Positions 8,623 to 14,704 of a stretch of DNA of 17,266 bases are shown here, piece after piece. The notes beneath the pieces are model-generated. The model saw only the letters and a program-made list of their open reading frames with translations. It was not told the DNA's origin and ran no database searches. A program made the translations under genes and the position numbers. This DNA comes from Bacteroidota bacterium (GTDB lineage Bacteria > Bacteroidota > Bacteroidia > Bacteroidales > Paludibacteraceae). The DNA lies in assembly GCA_017860335.1 (NCBI GenBank), contig JAFNAU010000038.1, positions 1 to 17,266 of the forward strand. Reading direction: 5' to 3'. The first letter of the stretch is position 1. The number at the start of each line of letters is the position of its first letter.

Positions 8623-8647
8623 GTAATCAATCAGGATTATTGATTAC
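8623..8647. repeat. Inverted repeat GTAATCAAT / ATTGATTAC
   Basis: Perfect 9-bp arms (8623-8631 and 8639-8647) separated by 7 bp. Its sequence is unrelated to the TTTACAAATGTA element around it, so it may be the site of a different DNA-binding protein. No T-run follows. Confidence 0.6.
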
Positions 8648-8700
8648 TCAGTGTCTGTCAATATCCATATTTGATAGAAATGTATCATAAGAATAATATT

Positions 8701-8742
8701 TCATCTATTTACAAATGTAAAAATACATTTGTAAATAGATGA
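8701..8742. repeat. Perfect 19-bp inverted repeat containing two TTTACAAATGTA elements
   Basis: Arms 8701-8719 and 8724-8742 are exact reverse complements around an AAAA spacer. Each arm contains one full 12-mer element, in opposite orientation. Four T follow the right arm, so a weak terminator reading is possible, but the stem is almost entirely A/T and the elements recur outside hairpins. A double protein-binding site is the preferred reading. Confidence 0.8.
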
Positions 8743-8778
8743 TTTTATAGATATATTTCCAAAATACAAATAAAGATA

Positions 8779-8809
8779 TTTATAAATGTAAACAATTTAC
8801 ATTTATAAA
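8779..8809. repeat. 14-bp inverted repeat, variant element
   Basis: TTTATAAATGTAAA (8779-8792) and its exact reverse complement (8796-8809) are separated by CAA. The arms share ATAAATGTAAA with the main element but lack its TACA half, so this is a variant or a related site. Confidence 0.7.
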
Positions 8810-8910
8810 ACGAACAGATATCCTATCCATAGAACAGATACAATTAACAACATAAAATTATGAAAACCAGTGAAATACAATATAAATATAATAAATTGAT
8901 TTAATTTAAT

Positions 8911-8931
8911 CGATACATTTGTAAAGTATCG
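8911..8931. repeat. Small hairpin around a TACATTTGTAAA element
   Basis: CGATAC (8911-8916) pairs with GTATCG (8926-8931), enclosing most of an exact copy of the 12-mer (8914-8925). It is followed by GGGG then T-rich sequence. This is the only copy that is flanked by a GC-containing clamp. Confidence 0.55.
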
Positions 8932-9110
8932 GGGTTTATTTGATTAAATAGTAATTTATTATACATTATATTGCTATTAATCAGATATATATGTCATTTA
9001 AACTAAATAAAAAATTTACATTATATAAAAGTTCAAATATATTTTATAATTTACTAGTATTTAAGTAAAATAATCATTTTACGTTTGTTATTCCATAAAT
9101 ATTATAGAAT

Positions 9111-9149
9111 TACATTTGTAAATCACAATTGTCACAATTTACAAATGTA
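9111..9149. repeat. 13-bp inverted repeat with two exact elements, upstream of XRE promoter
   Basis: TACATTTGTAAAT (9111-9123) and ATTTACAAATGTA (9137-9149) are exact reverse complements with a 13-bp spacer holding the small palindrome ACAATTGT (9125-9132). The right arm ends 6 bp before the predicted -33 box of the regulator gene, a position suited to control of that promoter. Confidence 0.75.
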
Positions 9150-9154
9150 CATCG

Positions 9155-9186
9155 TTTGCATATGTAAATTATTTTACATACATTTG
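9155..9186 (+). promoter_or_regulatory. Predicted promoter of the XRE regulator gene
   Basis: TTTG at 9155-9158 (-33) and TACATTTG at 9179-9186 (-7, consensus TAnnTTTG) are separated by 20 bp, a normal spacing for the Bacteroidetes primary sigma factor. Both boxes lie within element-like sequences (TTTGCATATGTAAA 9155-9168 and TTTACATACATTTG 9173-9186), so a protein bound to these sites would be expected to block the promoter. Transcription would start around 9192-9194, giving a leader of about 33 bases. Confidence 0.65.
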
Positions 9187-9202
9187 TTGTAAAATATATT
9201 TT

Positions 9203-9222
9203 TGTAAATTCAATAATTTACA
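9203..9222. promoter_or_regulatory. Inverted repeat just upstream of the XRE start codon
   Basis: TGTAAATT (9203-9210) and AATTTACA (9215-9222) are perfect complements around CAAT, ending 4 bp before the ATG. It shares TGTAAA/TTTACA with the upstream elements. It could be an operator or, in the mRNA, a hairpin over the translation start. Confidence 0.6.
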
Positions 9223-9226
9223 CCTA

Positions 9227-9694
9227 ATGGAAACAACTGAGAAAGATAGAATAGAAAAAGTGATGCTGGCTGAAAAGTTGACAGCAACACAATTTGCTGC
9301 TGAAATAGGAATTAAAACTCCTACACTATCACATATTCTTAGCGGACGAAATAATCCAAGTCTGGATGTCTTGAAAAAAATTTTGGAAAGGTATCGAACG
9401 ATCAGTTCAGATTGGCTTATTTTGGGTGTTGGTCAAATGTATCGCGTTTCAAGACAATCTCAGACGCCAACTTTATTCGAGAATCAGGAAGAAATCGACA
9501 GAAATTCAGAGAGATACGCACAAAAAAAGGTCGAAAAAAATGTAGATGATGAAAGCACAATCTATAAAAAAATACCTGATGAATTACCTATAACAACAAT
9601 TGAACCTCCTCAGATTGCCGAAAAGTCAAAAAAAATAAAAAATATTATTATTTATTATGACGATAATACCTTTCAGGAATTTGTAGAAAAATAA
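9227..9694 (+). CDS. XRE-family helix-turn-helix transcriptional regulator
   Basis: Small DNA-binding protein, 155 residues. Residues ~8-66 form an HTH_3-type domain: AEKLTATQFAAEIGIKTPT gives helices 2-3 and LSHILSGRNNPSLDVLKKIL the recognition and following helices, and SDWLILGVGQMY is a common ending of this domain in Bacteroidetes. The middle (75-130) is charged and probably a flexible linker. The C-terminus KKIKNIIIYYDDNTFQEF looks like a short conserved beta motif that I recall from related Bacteroidetes regulators. There is no peptidase or toxin domain. The gene lies alone behind a long repeat-rich region and ahead of pyrK, which has its own promoter. Target genes cannot be named; autoregulation is suggested by the repeats around its promoter. 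Confidence 0.87.
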   Translation: METTEKDRIEKVMLAEKLTATQFAAEIGIKTPTLSHILSGRNNPSLDVLKKILERYRTISSDWLILGVGQMYRVSRQSQTPTLFENQEEIDRNSERYAQKKVEKNVDDESTIYKKIPDELPITTIEPPQIAEKSKKIKNIIIYYDDNTFQEFVEK

Positions 9695-9750
9695 CTTCAA
9701 TATTTATAAACATCCGTAATAAAGTTTGAAGAAGTTGGGAACTTACCCAC

Positions 9751-9781
9751 TTTGAAAAATGAGTCGAAATTTGTATATTTG
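9751..9781 (+). promoter_or_regulatory. Promoter of pyrK-pyrD
   Basis: TTTG at 9751-9754 and TATATTTG at 9774-9781 are separated by 19 bp, an excellent match to the Bacteroidetes TTTG / TAnnTTTG promoter. Transcription would begin near 9787, about 30 bases before the ATG at 9818. This position rules out the in-frame ATG at 9752 as the start. Confidence 0.75.
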
Positions 9782-9817
9782 CACTTCCAAATTTGGATAC
9801 TAATTAACCCAAATCCG

Positions 9818-10594
9818 ATGAAGAAATTCATTCTTGATCTGCAAATAACACATAAAGTACAACTAAATAAGCAGAATGTACTTCTAAAATTAACTTCCAA
9901 AGACTTACTTCCGGAAATATTACCCGGACAATTTGCTGAAATACGTGTTGATAAATCACCAACAACATTTTTACGACGTCCTATATCCATTAATTTTGTT
10001 GATATTGCGCAGAATGAGCTGTGGCTGCTGGTGCAGATTGTTGGCGAAGGTACGAAACGCATGGCTGAAATGAATCCCGGCGATTTGCTTAATGCAATAA
10101 TACCGCTGGGCAATACCTTTACCATTCCTACTGATAAAAACGCTAAAGTTGTACTGATTGGAGGCGGTGTTGGAGTAGCGCCACTCTACATGTTTGGCGA
10201 GAAGCTTAACAGAATGGGCTACAAATGTGTTTTCTTGCTTGGAGCCCGTTCCCAAAGTGATTTACTTCTACTCAATGAATTTGAAAAGATCGGAGAGGTT
10301 TATACCACTACAGAAGATGGTTCTCATGGAGAAAAAGGATATGTTACCCAGCATTCACTCTTATATAATCCCGATTTTAACTATATATACACCTGCGGTC
10401 CAACCCCTATGATGAAAGCAGTAGCGTCCTATGCAGCCAAAAATGAAATTTTCTGTGAAGTTTCACTCGAGAATATGATGGGATGCGGAATAGGAGCCTG
10501 CCTGTGTTGTGTAACCGATACCACTGAAGGTAATTTATGCGTTTGTACCGAAGGTCCTGTCTTTAATATAAATAAGTTGAAATGGCAAATTTAA
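9818..10594 (+). CDS. pyrK: Dihydroorotate dehydrogenase B, electron transfer subunit (PyrK)
   Basis: FAD and [2Fe-2S] subunit that passes electrons from the catalytic subunit PyrD to NAD+ in pyrimidine synthesis. Seen: FLRRPISI of the FAD-binding ferredoxin-reductase-type domain, VVLIGGGVGVAPLYMFGE and CGPTPMMKAVA of the NAD-binding domain, and a C-terminal cysteine cluster. C223, C228 and C231 (in GCGIGACLCC) plus C243 just before TEGPVF fit the family's four iron-sulfur ligands; C230 and C241 are extra. I chose ATG 9818 (MKKFILDLQ, 258 residues, normal length) instead of the upstream in-frame ATG at 9752, because a promoter spans 9751-9781 and the extra 22 residues look untypical. It overlaps pyrD by 13 bp, implying coupled translation of the 1:1 complex. 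Confidence 0.93.
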   Translation: MKKFILDLQITHKVQLNKQNVLLKLTSKDLLPEILPGQFAEIRVDKSPTTFLRRPISINFVDIAQNELWLLVQIVGEGTKRMAEMNPGDLLNAIIPLGNTFTIPTDKNAKVVLIGGGVGVAPLYMFGEKLNRMGYKCVFLLGARSQSDLLLLNEFEKIGEVYTTTEDGSHGEKGYVTQHSLLYNPDFNYIYTCGPTPMMKAVASYAAKNEIFCEVSLENMMGCGIGACLCCVTDTTEGNLCVCTEGPVFNINKLKWQI

Positions 10595-11493
10595 CAACGA
10601 AACTCGGCAGATTACAAATGAAAAATCCCGTGATGACTGCTTCGGGGACATTTGGTTATGGTACAGAGTATTCCGACTTCATGGACTTGTCGCGAATAGG
10701 TGGTATTATCGTAAAAGGGACTACGCTTCGCGAGCGTCAGGGGAATCAATATCCGCGTATGGCTGAAACGGCTTCAGGGATGTTAAACGCTGTAGGACTG
10801 CAAAATAAGGGCGTAAATTACTTTATTGAACATATTTATCCGACCATAAAAGACCTTGATACAAATGTAATTGTCAATGTATCCGGATCTGAGATTGATG
10901 ATTATGTAAAAACAGCAGAAATAATCAACGAACTGGATAAAATTCCGGGAATTGAACTGAATATTTCCTGTCCGAATGTGAAAGAGGGGGGAATGGCATT
11001 TGGTGTATCATGTGCTGCAGCAGCAAAAGTAGTTTCGGCGGTCAGAAAAGTGTACGATAAAGAGTTGATTGTTAAACTTTCGCCAAATGTGACAGATATT
11101 GCTGAAATTGCTAAAGCAGTGGAAGATGCGGGAGCGGATAGCATATCGTTGATTAATACCCTTTTGGGAATGGCAATTAATTCAAAAACACGCAAACCTA
11201 TGCTTTCAACAATAACAGGCGGTTTATCGGGTCCTGCTGTGAAGCCAATAGCATTGCGTATGGTGTGGCAAGTAACACACGCTGTAAAAGTACCTGTTGT
11301 TGGGCTTGGCGGCATCATGAACGCTACGGATGCCATAGAATTTATGCTTGCAGGAGCGACGGCAATACAAGTAGGTACAGCAAACTTTATTGATCCTGCT
11401 ATTTCTGAGAAGATAGTCGAAGGTATAAATGATTATTTAGACACGAACAACTTTTCATCAGTGACAGAAATTATCGGTGCCCTCGAAATTTGA
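10582..11493 (+). CDS. pyrD: Dihydroorotate dehydrogenase B, catalytic subunit (PyrD, class 1B)
   Basis: FMN enzyme oxidising dihydroorotate to orotate, fourth step of pyrimidine synthesis, cytoplasmic. Seen: NPVMTASGTFGYG near the N-terminus, VKGTT (K45), NAVGLQNKGV, and NISCPNVKEGGMAFG with the active-site base Cys130. FMN-binding segments are KLSPNV, SLINTL, TGGLSGPAVKP, and GLGGIMNATDAIEFMLAGA. A cysteine base and an adjoining pyrK define class 1B (NAD+-linked) rather than the membrane-bound class 2 enzyme. Length (303) is normal. Its ATG lies inside the end of pyrK. No convincing terminator was found in the 223 bp after it. Confidence 0.96.
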   Translation: MANLTTKLGRLQMKNPVMTASGTFGYGTEYSDFMDLSRIGGIIVKGTTLRERQGNQYPRMAETASGMLNAVGLQNKGVNYFIEHIYPTIKDLDTNVIVNVSGSEIDDYVKTAEIINELDKIPGIELNISCPNVKEGGMAFGVSCAAAAKVVSAVRKVYDKELIVKLSPNVTDIAEIAKAVEDAGADSISLINTLLGMAINSKTRKPMLSTITGGLSGPAVKPIALRMVWQVTHAVKVPVVGLGGIMNATDAIEFMLAGATAIQVGTANFIDPAISEKIVEGINDYLDTNNFSSVTEIIGALEI

Positions 11494-11627
11494 ACATACA
11501 TACTAATTGTATCTGCATTTCTGATTATTTATTTAATTCAATATTTTTTTCTTTCCATAATATTTTTATAAAATAATTATTTTCTAATTATTTCTCCTAT
11601 AAAGGTATCACTATTCAGAATTATTTA

Positions 11628-11635
11628 TATTTTTG
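11628..11635 (+). promoter_or_regulatory. Possible -7 box upstream of sqr
   Basis: TATTTTTG fits TAnnTTTG and lies about 80 bp before the sqr ATG, but no TTTG is found 19-21 bp upstream. Weak candidate in an AT-rich spacer. Confidence 0.3.
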
Positions 11636-11716
11636 CCATTGTCTTTATTATGAATGTAAATAAATTGAAATTCATTCCAAAATCACATACAGAGTTTCAT
11701 TAAAAATCAATGATTT

Positions 11717-13174
11717 ATGGCAAAAATTCTAATATTGGGCGCCGGAATTGCCGGGCATACAGCTGCTTTAATTGCACGTCGTAAACTTGGCAAATCACAT
11801 GAAGTGATTGTTGTCAGTCCAAATTCCAATTATCAATGGGTGCCATCAAATATTTGGGTTGGCATAGGTCTCATGACAGTTAAACAGGTTATTTTTCCTT
11901 TGGCTCCGGTTTATAAAAGAACGGGTATAGTTTTCAAACAAGCTAAAGCTATATCCATCCATCCGGAAGGAGATGATGTTTCTGCAAAACAGTATGTACA
12001 AATTCAGTATGTTGCCACTGACAAAAAAGATCAGACAGAAAAAGTTGAATATGATTATCTGATCAATGCTACGGGTCCTAAACTCAATTTTGAGGCTACA
12101 GAAGGCCTTGGTCCCGATAAAAATAGTTTCTCTGTATGCACCTATGATCATGCTGCCCATACCTGGGAACAGCTGCAAAAATGTTTTGCAAAAATGGAAA
12201 ATGGAGAAAAACAACATTTTGTAATTGGTACAGGTAACGGAATGGCAACGTGTCAGGGTGCTGCATTTGAATACGCATTAAATATAGCCTTCGAGATTAA
12301 AAGACGCAAACTACTGAATTATGCCGAAATAACCTGGATATCAAACGAATATGAACTTGGTGATTTTGGTATGGGGGGAGCTTATGTGAAGCAGGGAGGT
12401 TACGTAACACCTACAAAAATCTTTGCCGAATCCATCTTCAAAGAATATGGAATAAACTGGATTGTGGGTTCAGCAGTTCAAAAAGTGGAACCCGGTGTGT
12501 TGAGTTACGAAAATCTTGCAGGTGAGTATCATAAGTTAGAATTCGACTTTTCCATGTTGATACCTCCATTTGCCGGAGTCGGGCTAAAAGCTTACAACAG
12601 GAAGATGGAAGATATCACATCCACCATGTTTGCCCCTAATGGTTTAATGAAAGTTGATGCAGACTATACTCCAAAGCCTTTTGAAGAATGGAAAGCGAGC
12701 GATTGGCCAAAAACGTATATAAGTCCTGTGTATGACAATATTTTTGCGGTTGGTATTGCTTTTGCACCTCCTCATACCATTTCAAAACCAATGACCTCAA
12801 AGAACGGAACTCCAATTACAGCGACAGCACCCCGTACTGGCATGCCTTCGGGTGTAATGGGTAGGATAGTAGCTCTCAATATCGTAGAACAGGTTAAATC
12901 GGGCACCAAAACGCTGAGACATGAAGCTTCTATGGCAAAAATGGGTGCAGCATGCATTGTCTCAGCCGGATATGGTATCAGGCGCGGCAAAGCAGCAGTG
13001 ATGACTGTTTTTCCTATTGTACAGGATTGGGAGAAATATCCTAAGTGGGGCAGAAATATAGGCTATACGGTTGGAGAAATTGGCCTTGCCGGTCACTGGA
13101 TGAAACTGTTTATGCACTATATGTTTATCTATAAAGCTAAAGCTCTGCCCTTGTGGTGGATGATACCCGAATAA
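11717..13174 (+). CDS. sqr: Sulfide:quinone oxidoreductase-like flavoprotein
   Basis: FAD-dependent enzyme predicted to oxidise sulfide (to sulfur or polysulfide) and reduce membrane quinone. Seen: the Rossmann motif GAGIAG (residues 8-13), LINATGPKLNF, IGTGNGMATCQGA, a second FAD-contact segment around NIFAVGIAF (341-349), and four cysteines, C141, C156, C179 and C413. C179 and C413, with C141 as third, occupy places comparable with the two redox and one auxiliary cysteine of known SQRs. The C-terminal 60 residues (IGYTVGEIGLAGHWMKLFMHYMF, noted by position 448-470, and LPLWWMIPE) are amphipathic and aromatic-rich, suited to membrane attachment. The 485-residue length and C-terminus resemble the longer SQR types rather than the ~430-residue type I. 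An exact subtype is not claimed. A 53-residue gene follows at 39 bp. Confidence 0.82.
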   Translation: MAKILILGAGIAGHTAALIARRKLGKSHEVIVVSPNSNYQWVPSNIWVGIGLMTVKQVIFPLAPVYKRTGIVFKQAKAISIHPEGDDVSAKQYVQIQYVATDKKDQTEKVEYDYLINATGPKLNFEATEGLGPDKNSFSVCTYDHAAHTWEQLQKCFAKMENGEKQHFVIGTGNGMATCQGAAFEYALNIAFEIKRRKLLNYAEITWISNEYELGDFGMGGAYVKQGGYVTPTKIFAESIFKEYGINWIVGSAVQKVEPGVLSYENLAGEYHKLEFDFSMLIPPFAGVGLKAYNRKMEDITSTMFAPNGLMKVDADYTPKPFEEWKASDWPKTYISPVYDNIFAVGIAFAPPHTISKPMTSKNGTPITATAPRTGMPSGVMGRIVALNIVEQVKSGTKTLRHEASMAKMGAACIVSAGYGIRRGKAAVMTVFPIVQDWEKYPKWGRNIGYTVGEIGLAGHWMKLFMHYMFIYKAKALPLWWMIPE

Positions 13175-13213
13175 GTTTAAAGAGAGTAATAATACATAAA
13201 AATATTTACCATT

Positions 13214-13375
13214 ATGGCAAATCTTGAAAAGACAACTCCTTACAGCGAATCTTCATTTGCTACGGAGCCAACAAAATGGACAAAATTCTGGCGTGTAAGC
13301 ATTTTGTATCAGCTAATACGCTTTTTTGTGCTCAATCTGAAAATTATGCGTATTGTTGTAGGAGGCCATTCTTAA
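13214..13375 (+). CDS. Small protein encoded downstream of sqr (53 aa)
   Basis: ATG at 13214 opens a 53-codon frame ending with TAA at 13373-13375. The N-terminal third is polar (MANLEKTTPYSESSFATEP). The second part is aromatic and hydrophobic with interspersed basic residues (KWTKFWRVS, LYQLIRFFVLNLK) and ends IMRIVVGGHS. It could be an amphipathic membrane-surface helix. The frame sits 39 bp after sqr and 27 bp before a strong terminator, so it is the second gene of a two-gene transcript. I do not recognise a named family. Support comes from position, plausible composition and the clean start and stop; a chance frame is possible but unlikely given the spacing. Confidence 0.65.
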   Translation: MANLEKTTPYSESSFATEPTKWTKFWRVSILYQLIRFFVLNLKIMRIVVGGHS

Positions 13376-13402
13376 TAACATATCTTCAGAGTGAAAAAAT
13401 TG

Positions 13403-13441
13403 ACACTCATTTATCTGTTTTTCAGATAAATGAGTGTTTTT
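13403..13441 (+). terminator. Strong intrinsic terminator after sqr and small gene
   Basis: Perfect 15-bp stem, ACACTCATTTATCTG (13403-13417) with CAGATAAATGAGTGT (13423-13437), five-T loop, then T to 13441. It also ends only 13 bp before the ATG of the next gene, leaving little room for a separate promoter there. Confidence 0.9.
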
Positions 13442-13454
13442 AAAATATTGAAAT

Positions 13455-14135
13455 ATGAAAGTTGATGAAATAATTTCCGATCTTCATAAATTAGCTTGTG
13501 AAGATCATTATAATAAGCTATCAAAATTCGGTATACCCGATAACAAAGCATTGGGAGTGAAAATGCCTGATTTGCGCCGATTGGCGAAAAAGATAGGAAA
13601 AAATCAAGAAACGGGATTTGCTTTGTGGAAAACAGATATTCATGAAGTCCGCTTACTGGCATCGATGATTATGGATGGTCGTTTACTGAAAGAAAACGAA
13701 TTCGACAGCCTGGTTTATGATTTTGACGCCTGGGATATTTGCGATTGCACATGTATAATGTTACAACCATCTGTATTCGCAAGAAATAAAATAGATGAAT
13801 ACGCTGATAGTCAATATGAATACGTGAAAAGAGCTGCTTTTGTGCTGATTTGCCAGTTTGCAATACATGATAAGAAAAAAAACGATGATTTTTTCCTTCC
13901 CTTGTTAAAAATTATTGAACGGGAAGCTAGTGATGATCGAAATTTTGTAAAAAAGGCAGTGAACTGGGCATTGAGGCAGACAGGAAAAAGAAATGAATAT
14001 TTACGTATAAAAGCTATCGAAACGGCTAACAACATTTTGAAACAAAATACAAAATCAGCGAGATGGATTGCGAATGATGCTATCAGAGAATTGAATGATG
14101 GGAAAATAATTGACAGAACCCGAAAGAAAGGCTGA
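13455..14135 (+). CDS. AlkD-like DNA alkylation repair glycosylase
   Basis: HEAT-like-repeat DNA glycosylase family (PF08713), which removes alkylated bases such as 3- and 7-alkylpurines. Seen: LGVKMPDLRRLAKKIGK (33-49), EVRLLASMIM, FDAWDICDCTC, VKRAAFVLI and FVKKAVNWALRQTGKRN, the recurring helical-repeat signatures. W93, D97 and W171 keep the spacing of the DNA-contacting Trp109, Asp113 and Trp187 reported for Bacillus cereus AlkD (4 and 74 residues apart), supporting an active glycosylase. Length 226 is normal. The ATG lies 13 bp after the preceding terminator. It converges on the HsdR-N-like gene with one base between the two stops. Confidence 0.9.
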   Translation: MKVDEIISDLHKLACEDHYNKLSKFGIPDNKALGVKMPDLRRLAKKIGKNQETGFALWKTDIHEVRLLASMIMDGRLLKENEFDSLVYDFDAWDICDCTCIMLQPSVFARNKIDEYADSQYEYVKRAAFVLICQFAIHDKKKNDDFFLPLLKIIEREASDDRNFVKKAVNWALRQTGKRNEYLRIKAIETANNILKQNTKSARWIANDAIRELNDGKIIDRTRKKG

Positions 14136-14136
14136 T

Positions 14137-14607
14137 TTAGCATAAAGAGTTATCAGAAAGAAGCAGAGAATAATCCGGAATACCTTCAAAAAATGAATAG
14201 GAGGAATTTTCCGGATTTACTTTACAGCAATAATGTTCAAATCCGTTGCTTATCAAAAAATATTTGACTTTCAGTTTTGAATTGTAGACGGCCACCTGAT
14301 CAAAAACTTCTTGAGTTATTAAAACATTAGGAGCTTTTAATTCAATTATCATCAGTGGATTGGCCTGAATATCATATAGGATTGCGTCGCATCTTTTTTT
14401 TAGTCCGTTGACCGTTAGTTGCTTTTCTACAGCCATAAGAGCAAGTGGATACTGTTTATATTCAATAAGATAACGCAGAAAATTCTGGCGTACCCATTCT
14501 TCGGGTGTGAGTTTTACGAATCTTTTCCTCAAACTATCGAGAATAAATAAACCTTTTTCAGATTGTTTTAAGCGAAATTGATATTCGGGTAAGTTGAGTT
14601 GCAACAT
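14137..14607 (-). CDS. Stand-alone HsdR N-terminal-like (PD-(D/E)XK) protein
   Basis: The only reverse-strand gene. Its 156 residues resemble the N-terminal nuclease-like domain of type I restriction R subunits (HSDR_N_2 type) without the helicase motor. Seen: RFVKLTPEEWVRQNFLRYL, then a PD-(D/E)XK-like core with D74 in KKRCDAILYD and E89-x-K91 in MIIELKAP, and QVAVYNSKL and FLISNGFEHY after it. No hsdM or hsdS is present in the window, and the protein neighbours AMP nucleosidase and holA, so it is unlikely to be part of a restriction system. Stand-alone proteins of this kind are, to my recollection, widespread in Bacteroidetes near holA. Function unknown. Its start faces the amn gene across a 97-bp divergent spacer. 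Confidence 0.8.
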   Translation of the reverse strand: MLQLNLPEYQFRLKQSEKGLFILDSLRKRFVKLTPEEWVRQNFLRYLIEYKQYPLALMAVEKQLTVNGLKKRCDAILYDIQANPLMIIELKAPNVLITQEVFDQVAVYNSKLKVKYFLISNGFEHYCCKVNPENSSYSFFEGIPDYSLLLSDNSLC

Positions 14608-14615
14608 TTTTTTAG

Positions 14616-14661
14616 TATTTTTGTCTTCAGAAATATAAACTACAACGAAATTACAAAAATA
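14616..14661. promoter_or_regulatory. Divergent -7 boxes between the HsdR-N-like gene and amn
   Basis: TATTTTTG on the + strand (14616-14623) could serve amn, and TATTTTTG on the - strand (14661 down to 14654) could serve the HsdR-N-like gene. Both fit TAnnTTTG, but neither has a clear TTTG at -33. The spacer is strongly AT-rich, so chance matches are possible. Confidence 0.35.
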
Positions 14662-14704
14662 TTTACTTACAATTTTTAAAAATCAGAATAATTAAATTGA
14701 TTTT

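Larger units (their letters stand above)
8391..9226. other. Gene-free, very AT-rich region with a dispersed 12-mer repeat
   Basis: No open frame with homology is visible on either strand. The 12-mer TTTACAAATGTA occurs exactly at 8708-8719 and 9138-9149, and in reverse complement at 8724-8735, 8914-8925 and 9111-9122. Looser relatives lie at 8419-8428 (TTACATGTAA), 8467-8478 (TACA-N4-TGTA), 8490-8500 (TACA-N3-TGTA), 8779-8809, 9155-9168 and 9173-9186. The core is a TACA-N2-TGTA dyad. Spacing is irregular, unlike CRISPR or iterons. The cluster ends at an XRE-type regulator, which suggests an operator field, although this is an inference. TACATTTG also fits the Bacteroidetes -7 box, so some copies may overlap promoters. 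Confidence 0.75.

Noticed and set aside
8701..8746. 19-bp inverted repeat as a Rho-independent terminator
   Set aside because: The stem is nearly all A/T with only four T after it, a better terminator already lies at 8358-8390, and the arms contain the recurring element, so a binding site is likelier.
8701..9149. Repeated TTTACAAATGTA elements as a CRISPR array or plasmid-type iterons
   Set aside because: The unit is only 12 bp, occurs in both orientations and at spacings from 4 to about 190 bp, and no cas or replication-initiator gene is nearby.
8391..9226. AT-rich region as the chromosomal replication origin
   Set aside because: No set of DnaA-box-like sequences (TTATCCACA type) was found and no dnaA or other origin-linked genes flank it.
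9695..9731. CTTCAA/TTGAAG inverted repeat after the XRE gene as a terminator
   Set aside because: The arms are only 6 bp with a 25-nt loop and no T-run follows.
9752..9817. N-terminal extension of PyrK from the upstream in-frame ATG
   Set aside because: A well-formed TTTG-N19-TATATTTG promoter spans 9751-9781 and the family's usual length and start fit ATG 9818.
10860..10869. TACAAATGTA inside pyrD as another operator copy
   Set aside because: Only the 10-bp core matches, it is explained by the codons for Thr-Asn-Val, and it is far from the cluster; likely chance in AT-rich DNA.
10902..11336. 144-codon reverse-strand frame inside pyrD
   Set aside because: It lies wholly opposite a clear PyrD coding sequence and shows no family motif.
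14137..14607. Remnant of a type I restriction-modification system
   Set aside because: No hsdM, hsdS or helicase remnants are present, and the frame is intact with its own start and stop.
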